Below the pieces are notes generated by a model. It was given only the letters and a program-made list of their open reading frames with translations. It searched no databases and was not told where the DNA came from. DNA of 64,000 nt from Haliotis asinina (lineage: Eukaryota; Mollusca; Gastropoda; Lepetellida; Haliotidae), in NCBI RefSeq assembly GCF_037392515.1, contig NC_090287.1:11893001-11957000 (forward strand). The letters are read 5' to 3'. How positions within the stretch are numbered: position 1 is the first letter of the stretch; the number at the start of each line of letters is the position of its first letter. A program made the position numbers and the translations under genes. Shown here piece after piece: positions 36,561-50,149 of the stretch.

Positions 36561-38704
36561 TGAGTGAATACACCATAGTTACATATAACAGATCCGTCTT
36601 GTAAAAAATAATCACATCGAGAAATATCAATTTTAAAGTTGCATTACAGGCACGTTTTTTAACACATTGTTAATTATTTGTATGTTGCGGATGTATGTAT
36701 TAGGTATTTAATAGTTTATACTACTGACACGTTAACCGCCCTGATTTGCACATCATCAACCTCACTCTGTTACCTACCTTACAGAATCAATTTGCATACA
36801 AATGCAAACAAAAGATATTTAATGCGTTATTTCAGTTCTTATCAAGTACAACGGTGCGGAGAAAAAAAAACTTCCAAATTTCAAGTAAACAAAGCACCGT
36901 CCTCGTTTGTGTGCCCTGCTGTTTACCAGTCGCCAAATACTAACTGGTCATGCGTTAGAGGTCAATTAAATGCAGAATCATAACCGATGGTTCCTTGGAT
37001 CTGTCCGTCACCGTATTTGTTGGACCTTCCTGGATTTATCCAGTTTAAATTTGAAGGCAGGAGTTCCGTTTTCTATTGTTATAATCTTACTGGTTTTAGG
37101 GAAGAAACCCTATATCATATGACCCTTATCAAAATAATGTCCTGGTGGTATTTTGGAATCTGAAATGGTTTTTATCTGAAATATATAAAACTATGAAATC
37201 ACATTTCTCCTTCCATTTATGCGTACTGGAGTATTACACTGTGCTTGCATTACCTGCGCAATTCCGACATGAAGTATTCGTAGTGTAGCGGGTAATACAC
37301 ATCGGAACATATCAATGTTTCAAATGTTGCACTTTTTATAACTAGATAAATACATTATCAAGCCATCCGTGTTCATCATACTCCTCTGAACCTGTTTTCA
37401 TCCATTTACTGTTAAATTACTTGCCTGACTTAATATCAGCGTTGGTAAATACAAAATCAAGTAGTCATTAACTGCGGCAGACAGTGGAGCCTTGGGGTTT
37501 ACTGGTCAAATGAAAATTCATAGTAGAATAACAAAGACCTCTAATTCATGAATTACGTGTTGGGAAGCTCCATTGTTCCCGAACAAAAGGCATACCCAAA
37601 CCGCCAACAACCCGCGTCTTTAACAACACATATTGCCATTTCAAGGCTAATTTTGAAATCAATGGAATCATTCGGCGACCCGCACCTAGCGGAACGTAAA
37701 GATTGACCTGTCAGACTGTGCGCACAGGAATCAGAGAGTGGCCATAAACAACTGTAACATACATCTGCTGAATTGTTCAACATCGACAAGAGATGAAAGG
37801 GTTGGCAGATAAGAAACATCACCAGCACCTGACACGTTAGTCTGGGTCTTCATTCCCAGCTATTGATGATACAATAAAATGGCAATTGTCACTCAAGGGA
37901 AATGTTTAATTAACGTTCGTAGCTACAATATTTCTCAGAACCGACAGGAGGTCTGAACACATTTATTGCGTTCAGGTTGATTCTTTTACGCAGTAATCAA
38001 AGCAGCCTTACAAGTCGTGGTCTTATGTAACATGCCAATATCCATATTAGAATAGTTGATGACCACTACAGAAAGGTATTATGCAAGCTCTGCAGATCTC
38101 TAGTCAACCCTAATTCTTCCCAAATCCACCTTACATTACATTATTGCCCAAATGAGGTTTCCGCTTGATGAAGTGCAAATGGTCTTTACTGTCTAATCTA
38201 TTTATTGATAACTAAATAGGCCTCAGTAGCCATGCGTGTAAATACTTACGAGACTCTACTACTTTAGCTTTTGAAATATCCCACGAATACACTAAAGGAA
38301 TTGGGTAACATGTTTTCCTTTTCGATTTCCTGACAACTGTATTGCGATACCCGTTACAGTGATAAATAATGCGGACATGAGTCATCTCATTTACATTTCG
38401 ATGATCATCTTAATCATTTATTTTATTCACAGATGTAATCAGCATGTTACCATTTGGATTTAACTGTAATGACGTTTATTATCGTTTTACTTAGTGTCTG
38501 TGTTCTACGTACATGTATTACTTTTAACGAAAATATAATGGTCTCATGTCACGTTCTCAAAATGTGTTATATGTTACAGTTGGGATTTTTTTTCTAAATC
38601 AAGTGTACATATGCTGGTACATTTAGTGGCTGACAAAGTGTTATCGAAGATACATTAGGTATACTAACAGAATATCATCGTTATCTAGAACAAGTTTGGA
38701 ATAT

Positions 38705-38793
38705 ATGATTGTGATATTCCACTCATCGCAGCCAATGATTGTGATATTCCACTGATCGGAGCCAATGATTGTGATATTCAACTCATCGGAACC
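38705..38793. repeat. 30-bp minisatellite, three copies
   Basis: The word atgattgtgatattc starts at 38705, 38735 and 38765, each continuing to ccactcatcgcagcca or a close variant. The unit is a multiple of three, so the minus-strand frame shows a repeated NITIIG-type peptide. Confidence 0.85.
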
Positions 38794-40284
38794 ACTTATC
38801 AAATTTGCTTTACATCGTCCCGTTTCGGTTTCAGTGTTTATTGAGAGAAACAATTATTTCCACAAACTTTCGACAAATTATGAAAGGTTAATCGTTAACC
38901 TTAACTGTCTACCTCACTTATTTCGAGTTTATGTCGAGACATAACAGCATAAGACGATAGTGATAGATGGAGCCCACAATGGAGCCCACAAACGAATAAT
39001 CTATTTCAGTGAGTGTTGATGCTGATGAAAGATTCTGAATAACCTTTTCTATCTTAAATAAGTTTCTCCAAAACCTTTATATTGAATGATTGAAGCATGG
39101 TCTCATGGGTATTTAAGTAAAATATTTAGTCAGTATTAAACAATTGTTTATGTGTGGTCCAACAGTTCTTATGCTTCTGTTAGTTCTTCGGTTTTTCACA
39201 CTTGTAGTGTTTGATAGATACCCCAGCCAGCCGGACTGGCAAGTAGAATAAATTATTCCGATTTAGTTTACATAGAATACATATTGTAAGTGGACTATAT
39301 CAGAATAGGATCATTATTCAGATACGTGTCATGATGTTAAGTATTCATGTTTTGTGAGCAAAAACTACTCAAAATAAAACTCAGCCACTTCATCGGTCGT
39401 GACGTGTTTTATAAGTTGCCCTTTCAGGACATAAAACTGTCCCGTATGGAAAGACAGGAAGGTGTTTAAGATAACCCCTTTGTGCAACATGATAAATGTC
39501 AGCCATTATATCTGATGAGAATACAGCCAACTCACTATGCAGGTTGTCATGGCCACAGAATGTTGATCATGACCACTTCCTGATTTACTTGGCCCATTGC
39601 ACAAAGCCACTGGAAGCCCATCCCACCAATAATTACACCTGCGGTTTCAAAAGATATCTCATAAAGTTCGTGTCTGTATTGCAATCGCCTAAAACCTTAA
39701 GATGTTCACCCTGCACTTGTGCACGTCTTTGTTCGTGTTTTCTTTTTTATCTTCCAGTTTTCTTTAAAATTAAATCGAGCGGATCGAAGTGGTCTTGTTA
39801 TCGCCTTTCGTTTGATATTTGCAAATTATAGCGTAAATCAAAGTCCACATTGTAGCTCTAATGCTTCCTTCCTAGCCTGAAGTACCTTGTTCGTCCCAGT
39901 TACATATGGCGTGCTAACGCGGCGTCTTTTATCCGTTGCTAATGTCTTTCGTATTCTCTTGTTGTATAGAACAACAAAAGCTACACATGTGCAAGAACAC
40001 CAGGGTAATATTTATTTCTCGGGTCAAGAGAAGGTTGGATTTTGTTATGTAATTTAGTAGTACTAAATAGATGAGCAAATTAAATATCTCATTATCGGTA
40101 TTGTGCTTTCTCACACCAAATGCGAATAGGGTACCTATGATATATCACGTACCCGTTTAAATTGCTCTTTCTGGATGGTATTAAACCATTTGATCTGACT
40201 GTGTCTATATTTCTTTGATGGGCATTTTAGAAGTGGGGGTGATGAAGAGTGATGGTAATGTTATACATTACGTCTTTATTGTAT

Positions 40285-40390
40285 GAAAGATGACGTTTCG
40301 ACATGGGTTTTAATGTCCTTGTCAGGAATGTGATGATCCTGCTGGATAATGTCATTAGAATCAATGTCGAAACGTCCCTTTGACAGTAAA
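40285..40390. repeat. Short inverted repeat (acgtttcgacat)
   Basis: The word gacgtttcgacat near 40292 is matched by its exact complement atgtcgaaacgtc near 40370, with about 65 bases between. Such a pair could be the core of a MITE; no flanking duplication was seen. Confidence 0.5.
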
Positions 40391-43203
40391 ATTGTTGTCT
40401 ATATCTATGAAATTATGATTATTTTGTGAGTATTTATGCCAAACAGTGTAGAAATAGGACCACATTTCTTGTGCTGAGTTATGTAAGACATTGCTCCCTT
40501 GCTCTCAAAGTACATTCCTTAGATATTATTTGTGTTCAACATGACGTTAGACAGGTGCACATTCTTACTTTTCTTCATAATATAAAAATGACAGTAATTT
40601 GATACCTTGTGGTGTGCAACACCAATGTAAGGTCAATGAACTACTGTTCAAGAAACTTGAAATATCGTCCTGGGAGGAATACGCTCCCCAAGGTTATGTA
40701 CTTCATTTCCCCAATATTGGAGCATGATGGTTAGCTGTAGAATGTTTGTGTAAAATGTATGTTAGCAGATAAATGCAGTGAGAACCATGCAGGTTCATTC
40801 TGGAATGAAAAATGAAATAACAGTTCTCCAAACCATCGTCCCTCAACTCACAACATGTACGTTCGTACGTTGCCATTCATCTCAATACTCAAGTATCTAC
40901 ATAGTTCACAGCAATTTTAAACAGTAAACCATTTGACGTCGTACATTTACTCAGAAGACAATGTGTGCTGTGGTGCCTTTGCTGTTGAATACTAGTATAT
41001 CCATGAAACGTTTGGAAATATCCAAACCGTCTCGTACATGTTTTTAGATACATATCTAAATGAAGAGGGAAAACACTCTCTACAATACTGTATGACGAGA
41101 GCGGGGTAGCATCTTTCCAGTTGCAACTTCCCCTTTGTGTCGAGCAATATCCTGCAGCTACATCCATTGATGTGAACTGTCTTTAAAACTCGATCATACG
41201 TCTTTGCAAACCCAAATTTTCAGTCATGGTAACAGAATACAGTAATATATGTAACGCTACTTATTGCTGACATTCTTCGAAGAACCTGTACACGCGAGAA
41301 TGTGTGCATTTATACTCAAAAAGCAAATCCTCCATTAAAATCCATGCAATGTACTGCCTATGGGCAAAAGTTAATACTCGTTAAAACCATTCTGTGCAAT
41401 GAATGTATTTTTGCTAATGATAGGACTTTGCCGGTCTTGCATTACCCAGAAGAAAACGCTAAACCGATCTTTACCCGAGATTGCCATAGCGTTTACACAG
41501 TGATGATTATAGCATTCGGAACTGGTCACTGGTCATTTCACACGCTGGTGTGTTAGTAATTAGCCGCTTATCGTCCTTCTGGTCACAGATGACCTTCCAC
41601 AGACCCATCCAACAGATGGTGGTCGACCTTATCACGTGTGACTTAGCACAAAGTTTATAAATTGTGCTGACGTTGGGATCTAATCTCCAGTTCCATTGTA
41701 CAGGTGAAGGTTAATTATATATGATCTGTATCAGTTTGAGAAAAATAATGTTCAACCACACGATATAAATGACGTTTACAAAGAAATACTCTTAACACAA
41801 TAACCTAGTGTAAATATGTTCATGAAAACTACAAACAGGCAGTACCGACCTGTATTCGTGATTGGTGAAGCCTTGTTAGAGAACAAAGGATGAATAAGTG
41901 TGATTGGTATATGGAATGAATATATATATTAATCTGAATGGGTATGTGAGTAATGCAGGCATTCAATGGTAACGCACACCTTGGCACAGATGTCCAGCAA
42001 TACTAGGCACCGTCATAAAACCTCGGATATAACATGCGCCGTATGAAGTATGCATGAAGGGAAAACGATAACATGCATTTACATATATTCAATCAACCCA
42101 CTACATAGAATAATATATGGCCCGCGAAGTATTTTCCACAATAGATTCCAGAAACAATTCAAATGGTGAATATATCTACACATATATTTATTTGGATAAA
42201 GTTACAGGCAGATATTCTGGTCGATGAGGGCATCCTGGCAAGGTGACTGGACAAATACTATTATTTCAGAACTGGACATTGCTAATTTAGTGCTTGGATA
42301 GGAATGATACGGATGGAGAATATCTGTTTCGGATATTGTTAGGCTAATTATTAGTATCTCGCTTCTGATGTATTCGATTAAAGGAATTTATTGCCAACAT
42401 CGTACATGCGCAGAGTTTACGTATTGTTTCCTTTTGGCGATTTCTGTGCCACACGACTGATTCTGTGGGTAAACGACGATAAGTTGCTGACCTGATAATC
42501 ATGAGTACAACTTTATGGAATACAACTTCTTCATTTCATTGAGCGAAGTTTCAGTGCCGATTATTACACCGAATGTTGAACTGTTTTTCAAGTGTAAGTT
42601 CAATTTTGAATATGCGAAAAGCGACCTTTGCATGCCATGTATTGGTGGCTATCTGGTGTAATCTTAAGGAAATGTTAGTTCTAGGTGCGTCAGGAGATTC
42701 AGCTTGTTCAGTTACCTAGAATCAACAATGCACGCCATGGAGATGTGGAAATCCCATCTGGGATTCGTACCCACTCTATTACAATCGGGTTCCTAAATAT
42801 AAGTGCAGGTTCGAATCCAGAACGAAAACCTTGTCGTGCACTTTGCTGACAATAAATCAAACGAGGCAGATAAATAGTGAACGTTAACTGGATCCTAATG
42901 CTATCACATTATGTCACAAGTGATAAACAAGTACGATTTACGATTGTTGTAATAATGAAACACAGTTGTGTATACTGATTAATGATGCGCTTGCAACATC
43001 AGCCCGAGGCTATTATGTAATGTCCACAAGTGAGGTGATTACACAGCAGGTAGATCCTGAACACTCGTCAATTTGCCCACACTGTGTGGTCACTTACGCG
43101 CCTTTCAACTTCGATTGCAGATGACCCTGCTTAAAAGCCATCCATCAGTTCCTGAAAGATTTGTTTACCACACGATAACGATATAATTACCAGTTCCTAG
43201 CTG

Positions 43204-43292
43204 TCAATCATTCGGAGCTTAACCCTGATTGGCTGCTACCGGTGGCATAAATGAGACTATATAAAGGTCAGGAAAACACGGCCAGTCATTTA
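43204..43292 (+). promoter_or_regulatory. Core promoter of member E
   Basis: An inverted CCAAT (TGATTGG, 43226-43232) is followed by a strong TATATAAAGG (43258-43267) and an initiator TCATT (43286-43290) 28 bases below. This leaves about 14 nt before the ATG at 43302. A GTGATTACAC word (43035-43044) is the reverse complement of part of the distal motif of C, D and F. Confidence 0.65.
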
Positions 43293-43301
43293 CAGACAGA
43301 G

Positions 43302-44358
43302 ATGCGCGTCCCAACACATCTGTTACAGCCTCTCAGTGTTGATACCAGCACAAGCTATGATCTGGACATGTCCAGGTTCCCAGGCCTGGACGATCCAAGG
43401 TACAAGAATGAACCTGTGTTAATGGTCGCACGAAGAGAAACAAATTACATTGGATATAACAATACATCATGGACGTGTTCTGGTAGAAGGGAGAGTGCGT
43501 TTAGTTCCTTCCAAACAATGCAGCGCCCTGATGCTGGTTCAGCTTCTAGATGTCCTCCTCTGCATTCTTCTGTGCATCCTGTACATAACATCGGTGTGCC
43601 CGAAGACCTGCTTGAGATCATTGGTAAGTTGATTTTACTGATAATGCAGGTTCATGTACTGACATTTATTTTATCATTGAACATATGCTTTGAAAATCCT
43701 GAATAGTACAGTTTCTGTTTAAAACAAGTGCAAATAATGCAACGTATATAAATTTGCAGATTTAGATATACAAATACGAGCATTCTTTTACTTTGGTTCT
43801 TTATTCCCAGATCTTCCGAACCAGGATTTGCTGGGACTGCTGGATACAAAACAATATGAGATTCTCGTCGATGATCTCAGTCAAGATCTGAACAGACAAG
43901 ATCCTCTGCCAGACTTACAGATCCTTGCAGTGGAACAAAGAAGAGATACCCTTGATGAAAGACAATTGTATACAAATTACCATCGACCAGACCTACATGC
44001 AACGCCATTTGAACAAAGGAGTTGTTACCAAACTGAAATTCCCCAGCAACATCTAAGGAATACCATGCCGTACAGCAAAACAACAAATACGTGCAAAAAC
44101 TTCAAAGGATACATGTATCCCACGTATAGCTTAACCTCAAACAGATGTGTGGCTGTGAATGCACCAAATAATTCATTCGGAAGTACTTTAGTCAATCCCG
44201 TGGGTGATAAACCTGTAGCCGCCGTTGTCAGGAACAAGAGGAAATGGTCAAATGATAGTGACAGTTCCCATAAGAGGAGATGTCTGCAGCCGAGACATGT
44301 GGATTACCTTGGGCAATATTCTGTGATACGACAAGGGTCTCAAATAGGAGTGATGTGA
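43302..44358 (+). CDS. FPGLDD-family small nuclear-type protein, member E (two exons, long subfamily)
   Basis: Function unknown. Exon 1 runs 43302-43623 and exon 2 runs 43811-44358, giving 289 aa, the longest member. It splices at ATCATTG|GTAAGT and TTCCCAG|ATCTT in phase 1. Exon 1 reads MRVPTHLLQPLSVDTSTSYD, then LDMSRFPGLDDPRYKNEPVL and MVA, and ends EDLLEII. Exon 2 starts DLPNQDLLGLL (compare GLLDKF in A and GLLERL in B), has an acidic Leu-rich start and a Tyr/Asn-rich middle. It then has KRKWSNDSDSSHKRRC and ends YLGQYSVIRQGSQIGVM. The basic pair and Tyr-containing tail place it with A and B, although it lies in plus orientation between short members. The upstream in-frame ATG at 43251 overlaps the TATA region and was rejected. 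AATAAA at 44532-44537 is a likely poly(A) signal. Confidence 0.8.
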
Positions 44359-44531
44359 TAGGTGCCATTGATTAAACAGTTGCTGACTCAGATGGATAAT
44401 CATTCCCTCGGTGTATGTTGTGTGCATGTGTGTAAAGATAATGTCAATGAGAAGCCAAATAATGTATACTACTTGCAGAGTGCATGCTGCTACTACTTGA
44501 TTGTTATTTATTTGTTGCATATTTTATATTG

Positions 44532-44537
44532 AATAAA
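44532..44537 (+). terminator. Poly(A) signal of member E
   Basis: A canonical AATAAA lies about 175 bases below the stop codon of member E, with T/G-rich DNA after it (tttgctgtcagttta). Confidence 0.6.
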
Positions 44538-45984
44538 TAATATTTTCATAATTTGCTGTCAGTTTACGCTGTTTCATAATGGCACTTAAAACACCTTTGT
44601 CATCTACACTTCAATTTAAGGAGTAGATTTAGCTTTCAATACCGGTTTCAATGAATATGTGGTGAAAAGTCATATATCGTATGAAATAAGATATGTGGTT
44701 GGCCGATATCCTTTGACAACATTATTTTCATAATTGGCTCCACGAGTCGAATGTAAGACACAATATGACGCCTTAGACATCAACAAATATCAAATTTAGA
44801 TTTTAACCCAGCACAGAATGATTCTCCACATTACTCTCCATTTCTTTCAATGTACAGCCATTGCCATTTTCACCTTCTCGTAAAAACCTTTAATTGGGAC
44901 CAACCCAGAAGTCATGCTGACTTTTTAAGCCATGGGAAATGCTAATGTGAATACCGGCATTTCACAGTGGACAATGGAACCTTGCTGTTGACCCCTAGAT
45001 CCCGGGTACACCCTGGGGGGTGATCCATGTCCATTCTAGTCAGCCTTGTAAAAGTACACTGCTCAGTGGCCGTGGCGATAACATGAACATGATAACACTC
45101 AGTGACTTCTTTGAAGTGACACACTGGAATATGAATGAAAGGAGCTAATTTATTCTTGAATAAAGCATGATGCAAACAATCAATAAGATTTTTTATGAAA
45201 CTGGATTTGTCATTGAAACATTCCTCCATTCTCGCATACATCAGTGCAAATAACGTTTCCAATCAATTTACATCACAATTAATAGTAATTCATGAGGTAA
45301 AGGATCAGTTGCTGCTCTGGGTAACAATGGATTGCTATAGTCGCTATTCAAAGGCATGCAAAGCAAAATATCTTCATTAAGAACGCCATGTGGGAGGCAT
45401 GATTAGATTTCCCCACGACGTCAGGCTATGTGTAGTGTCTTTCTGGTAAAAGAAGTGCTAGGGTGTATTGATTTGGATGGCATGCCAGGAAATGAAATAG
45501 ACAATGAAACATTATAGTGAGTAATTCTATCACACGAACCGCGGCTAATGCTTAAAATGAAATTGATAAGCCAAAGCACGTGACATTACATGAGTACCTG
45601 TATCGACTGTGGTGACAGCAGGGGTTTGGAAATGGACGGACATGTTTGGATTACTCGCGGACACCCTCTGTCATCATGTATATTGACCGTTGGGTAAATG
45701 CATAGGGAAGCGATTGTCCTTATTCTACTCTCCATTGTTGTAGAGATGGAACATGAGTTGAGTGGGTACAAGACGAATAGGGAACACATTTTGTCTGATA
45801 ATGTGTTAGTAAATACTTCGATTATTTGGGTGTTAACACAGTTGCTTTATTTATTTCTACTTGGACGTTGGCTAGTTGTCTTTGCGGTACACTCCACGTC
45901 AGGTTGTGTCCTCAGAATACTATGACGTTTGATAATATTGCATTTCAATGTGTAACTTCACAAGGCAGGCACAACTTTTGTGTC

Positions 45985-46060
45985 TTTGTGTGTGTGTGCG
46001 TGCGTGTGTGTGTGCATGTGTGTGTGCGTGTGTGTGTGTGCGCGAGCGCGTGTGTGTGTG
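45985..46060. repeat. Imperfect (GT)n microsatellite with GTGC/GCGC interruptions
   Basis: A run of tgtgtgtgcgtgcgtgtgtg type covers about 75 bases. The C/V-rich frame over it is a translation artefact. Confidence 0.9.
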
Positions 46061-47261
46061 AAACAAATCCATCGGGAAAATTCAGAAATACATTGCCACC
46101 ATACAATCACAAATAGTCTATTGATACCACGATGCATGCTTTAACCTCTGGTGGCCGAATAAGCATATTTATTATACCAGGTGTAGGTTTATCAGTACAT
46201 AGGCGGCGGCAGAATTGTTGTACAGCCTTACTATTTTAATGGGGGCGATAAGCACGTATTCATGAGAACATTTATCACTTTGGTTCACCACACGAACAAA
46301 GATATCGCGTTGTGAAGCAGTGATTATTATCTGGGGAATCTGTCTTTCACCAGAGCCAACAAATCAAGTAAGCTAATACCTTAACCATTAAGCCATCCTT
46401 CCTTACAGTGTTGAAGGATACTCTTGGCTACCCTGTTGAACAAAGAAATGCGTTGTGTAATCCAGTGATATCAAGGTCGGGCATCTATTCACACATGTTA
46501 ATGTGCGCGGAAATTAACTAGGTACAATTCCTGTCCTAATGACCATGAGCTGCTTGACACGGTCATAGCAATCAATATTTACAGCCTGAGATTGTAGTGG
46601 CAGTCACGTAACTGTCCAGAAGGCCTACGGAATTATTTTGACAGTTGCGGTTAATTATTCATTCGTTATCAGCACAGAACGGTCAGGTTACTGTTGTCAA
46701 AGACATTACATAACTGTCTGAGGTATTCTAGTATTTGTTTCTGGCGGTTGTCGGCGGTCAAGAATGCCGTCCCTCCGAGGGTGAGTTTGTACAAAGTCTT
46801 ATATGGACTCCTAATCCGGCTGTACAAGTTTGAATCAAATCAACCGTTATATTACCTGAACACATGGAAGCTTTGTCTGGGGAACTGGTGTGTTTTCACC
46901 GAAGAGCATGCCAAACCAACATTACTCATTCACATGTGCGGTGTTTGCTTGCCAGAGAAATTGTCGATAACGTTTCTCGTATGCTCCTTATGGGGCCCTG
47001 TATTAAGTTCCTTTATGTACGGTACCTTCTAATATTTTTTTTAACATATTCTTTTATCAGCCCCGATATCATTCATGAAGATTTTTTAGCTTCCTTTCCT
47101 GAACCTGAGGAAATACAGACTTGCTTTATTTTCATGCTTTACACTGCAGGGAGGGCTGGGCAGCAGGGAGCAGGCTACTTCCAGCATTACATAATCGATT
47201 TTCTTTGATGTAAGTTACAGTACATAAAGTCTTACCTGCAGACATGAACTTATTTAACGTT

Positions 47262-47343
47262 TTTGAGTGAGGTCCCTTTGTCCGCGTCGTGATGTTGCTA
47301 GAATATTGCTAAAAGCGGCGTAAAACTTAACTCATTCACTCAT
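47262..47343 (+). mobile_element. SINE/LINE 3' tail fragment (second family)
   Basis: The words cgtcgtgatgttgctagaat, attgctaaaagcggcgtaaa and acttaactcattcactcat match the tail common in molluscan short interspersed repeats that end in ACTCA units. It differs from the tail of the LINE in this window (gcggcgtaaa instead of gacgttaaa), so it belongs to another family. Confidence 0.6.
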
Positions 47344-49429
47344 GTTAACGTTTCTGTTTCTATACATTGCATATACGTATCTTGTAAGGAAGATATAAAA
47401 TGTCCGCTGGTGAGCATTTCGGCGATGGTCATAAGTTTACAAAACTAGGGATTATTTCACACATGTGCGTATTTTCTGGCTCGAAAAGAACAATTTCAGA
47501 TGAATTGTGCTTTTACGTTCTCGGACAAGTCGTGATAGGTATTTTCAAATTAGATGTATGCTATAAACCTTACTCATTCCATGAAGGTGTTACATGGAGG
47601 ATCGACTGAGTGAAAACGAGATGTCCATCTGAACATTAGCTCAAAATGATATATACTGGACAAAATAACTTAGGGATAATGGCATTTTTATGACTGATAC
47701 TGATACAGTATGTAAATGAATAAATAATCATTATTCATAATTTCAAAATTTACAAATATCCCTGACTAATTTTGTGCAGAATATTAAACAATATATGCGC
47801 AACTGTACTATTAGATGGAAAATTGGTATGCTGAACGTATTTTATAGCAAGTTATATATTAAGGACAGTTTGTGGACATATGCAAATTTGTGTAACGAGC
47901 TTATTGTCATTGTTCAAATACTTTATACAAGTGGCCATAAAGGCATGTGTGAATTCTAGAAAAGATCTCGTTCACACAAAGAAAAGATAACTTATTAATG
48001 GTGCTTGCTTCATGGCCCGAGATCACATTAAGAAAAATATCTCTTTTGTGGCAGCAAGACGAGATAACGAGGATCCTGGGATATGCCTGGACTTTCAGGG
48101 ATAAGTGACATTCATCTTCGTTGTCGAAGTGGGCGAGATTATCTGATTGGGTTACTAGGCAACATATCCTAAAGACGATAAAGAAACATGCATGTGATTA
48201 AATTTGCATAGATAAATACTCAGATCGTTTGTCCTTGAAAGTTTTTCAGATTCAAATCACCACTGCATAAAGCAATTCACGTCAATAGCATTTATGCTTC
48301 TGTGACACGTGACAGGCATTCAGCACAAAAGAACACAGTCAACTATTGTTAATCCCCATATTTGGTGCTCATATATCAGACGCGTGATCTATTTACATAC
48401 GTGACACGGAAGAGACAAAAGCACGTGATAAATAATCACAGCCTTGGGAAAGGCCCTTTACGTTTACAATGATGGGTACTGTATAACAAAGGCTGTCGAC
48501 ACATGGAAAGCAAGCTTGACTTGACTCATTTTGAGAGGGAAATTGCCATATATCAATGTTTCTGACAAAATAACACCAAGCTATTGACCATTCTGTTCAG
48601 AATGCAGGTAAACATTTTGTTTACAAATTGTTATCCACAAAGACAATTGAATGTATTTATAGTTTCGAGGACATCTGACTCTTCTTAAAGATTGTTTGTA
48701 ACATCGTTGTGAATTGTGTAACATCTGTGTAATCAAGAAAATCGGTTCTAGGCCTTCATATCTTATACACTTAAGACACAGAGGCATCAATTCTGCGACG
48801 CGTGACGAGAAATGGTCAGTATTGATAGATATATTAAACACTGTACACATGTATCTGTTACGGCCGGATTGTGAAACCAGTCATTTCGTGAAATCACTAA
48901 AAATTTCAGTCATTTCGGGAAATGACCACGACGGTCATTTTGCGTCATTTTATCTAAAAGCAATCAATCTACTTCAGTCATTTCATTTATATGTGGTGAA
49001 CATGGTTTGTGAGGCCTGGGTGCTCTGTACACGGCAAGTATCAAACAAGCATGTGTGAATGTTTAAAAGCCAAGCTGAAGTACAACGGTCCCTGCCACAA
49101 TAGTATTAACTGTTAGTGACATAAGTGATGTTCAAATTATGATCCAGTTTAGTCGATTAAGTTAGTACGTGAATTTTCATAAAACGAAACACATTCTGGT
49201 AACACATTCTGTAAAATATGTCACAACCGAGACAACCAAATGACAACAGAGAGAGAACATGCATACATGTAAATAACTAGAAATATTAAGGTAATCGCAG
49301 TTACAGGTTACATGTACAAAAAGATCTGAACGTTACGTAAAATGACTCGCAAACTTAAAAAGTTTACTTTGAAAAGAAAATGTCTGAAACAATCGATCAA
49401 GTAATAAACATATCTTATTGTATATTGCA

Positions 49430-49880
49430 TTCATGTTTTATCTATCATGTTCAATAATGCATCACAGCCAGTATATGTTGTATATTGCAAACACATCCGA
49501 CATATTATGGTGTTAATAGCGCCACCTATAACATGACATGTTGTATATTGCAAAAACATCTGATATGTCGCTTCGTACACAGCACTCCATCCGACATACC
49601 ATGTGTACTTAGCACCACATCTGACATATCATGTTGTATTTAGCACAACACCCGGCATATCATATAGTATATACAGTCACGTCAAACCAACCGTGTTATG
49701 CATAGTTTGTGATAGATACTGTATATAGGTCTTATCAAACATATGTTATACATAGTGCCACAGTGCCGATATATCATGTAGAGTCTGGGGTCACATTGAA
49801 TGTGTATTGTATATTGTACCACATCCGACTTATGGTGTTGTATATTGCATCATATAGCCGCCCTATAATATATGTTCCCA
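49430..49880. repeat. Degenerate ~30-40-bp minisatellite
   Basis: The words acatccgacatat, catgttgtatattgca and agcaccacatc recur in order about ten times with heavy divergence and variable spacing. The open frame at 49709-50014 overlaps it and is not called. Confidence 0.6.
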
Positions 49881-50149
49881 GTGTTACATCAGTACACTTA
49901 CAAATATGTTACCTAGTTAATCAATATCTTACTGAAAGAAAGATATTTTTGTCAAAAGAGGAAACAGATCAAGACTTTACAAAAGCGGTTGCTGCATACA
50001 CAGCACAGGTATGAATACTGAGAGTAAAGAATGTCATTGACTTGGAAATGTCTTCATATCATTCTTCCTGTTGACAATGAAGACTTTAAAACAACAGAAA
50101 TATCTTTATAAAGGTATTACAGTTTGGAATGTTTCCTTTCAAAGAAGAG

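Larger units (their letters stand above)
36561..42900. other. Long intergenic stretch between members D and E
   Basis: No gene is recognised. It holds a 30-bp minisatellite (38705-38793) and a 12-bp perfect inverted repeat (40292-40382), listed separately. A B-box-like gttcgaatcc at 42812 has no convincing A box. The frames at 37553-37828, 39496-39831, 40889-41167 and 41302-41556 show no domains. Confidence 0.3.
44540..49425. other. Intergenic, no gene recognised
   Basis: It holds a GT microsatellite (45985-46060) and a SINE tail (47276-47341), listed separately. The frames at 44942-45262, 46694-47032, 46864-47208 and 48714-49058 show no domain or paralogue. Two TTCnnGAA palindromes sit at about 48886-48932 but are not near a gene. 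Confidence 0.3.

Noticed and set aside
42805-42830. tRNA gene suggested by gttcgaatcc
   Set aside because: Only the B-box-like word is seen; no A box or acceptor stem could be found. The same applies to 34410-34426.
48880-48935. Heat-shock-element-like palindromes (TTCGTGAA, TTCGGGAA)
   Set aside because: There is no gene start nearby, and two short palindromes in AT-rich DNA are weak evidence.
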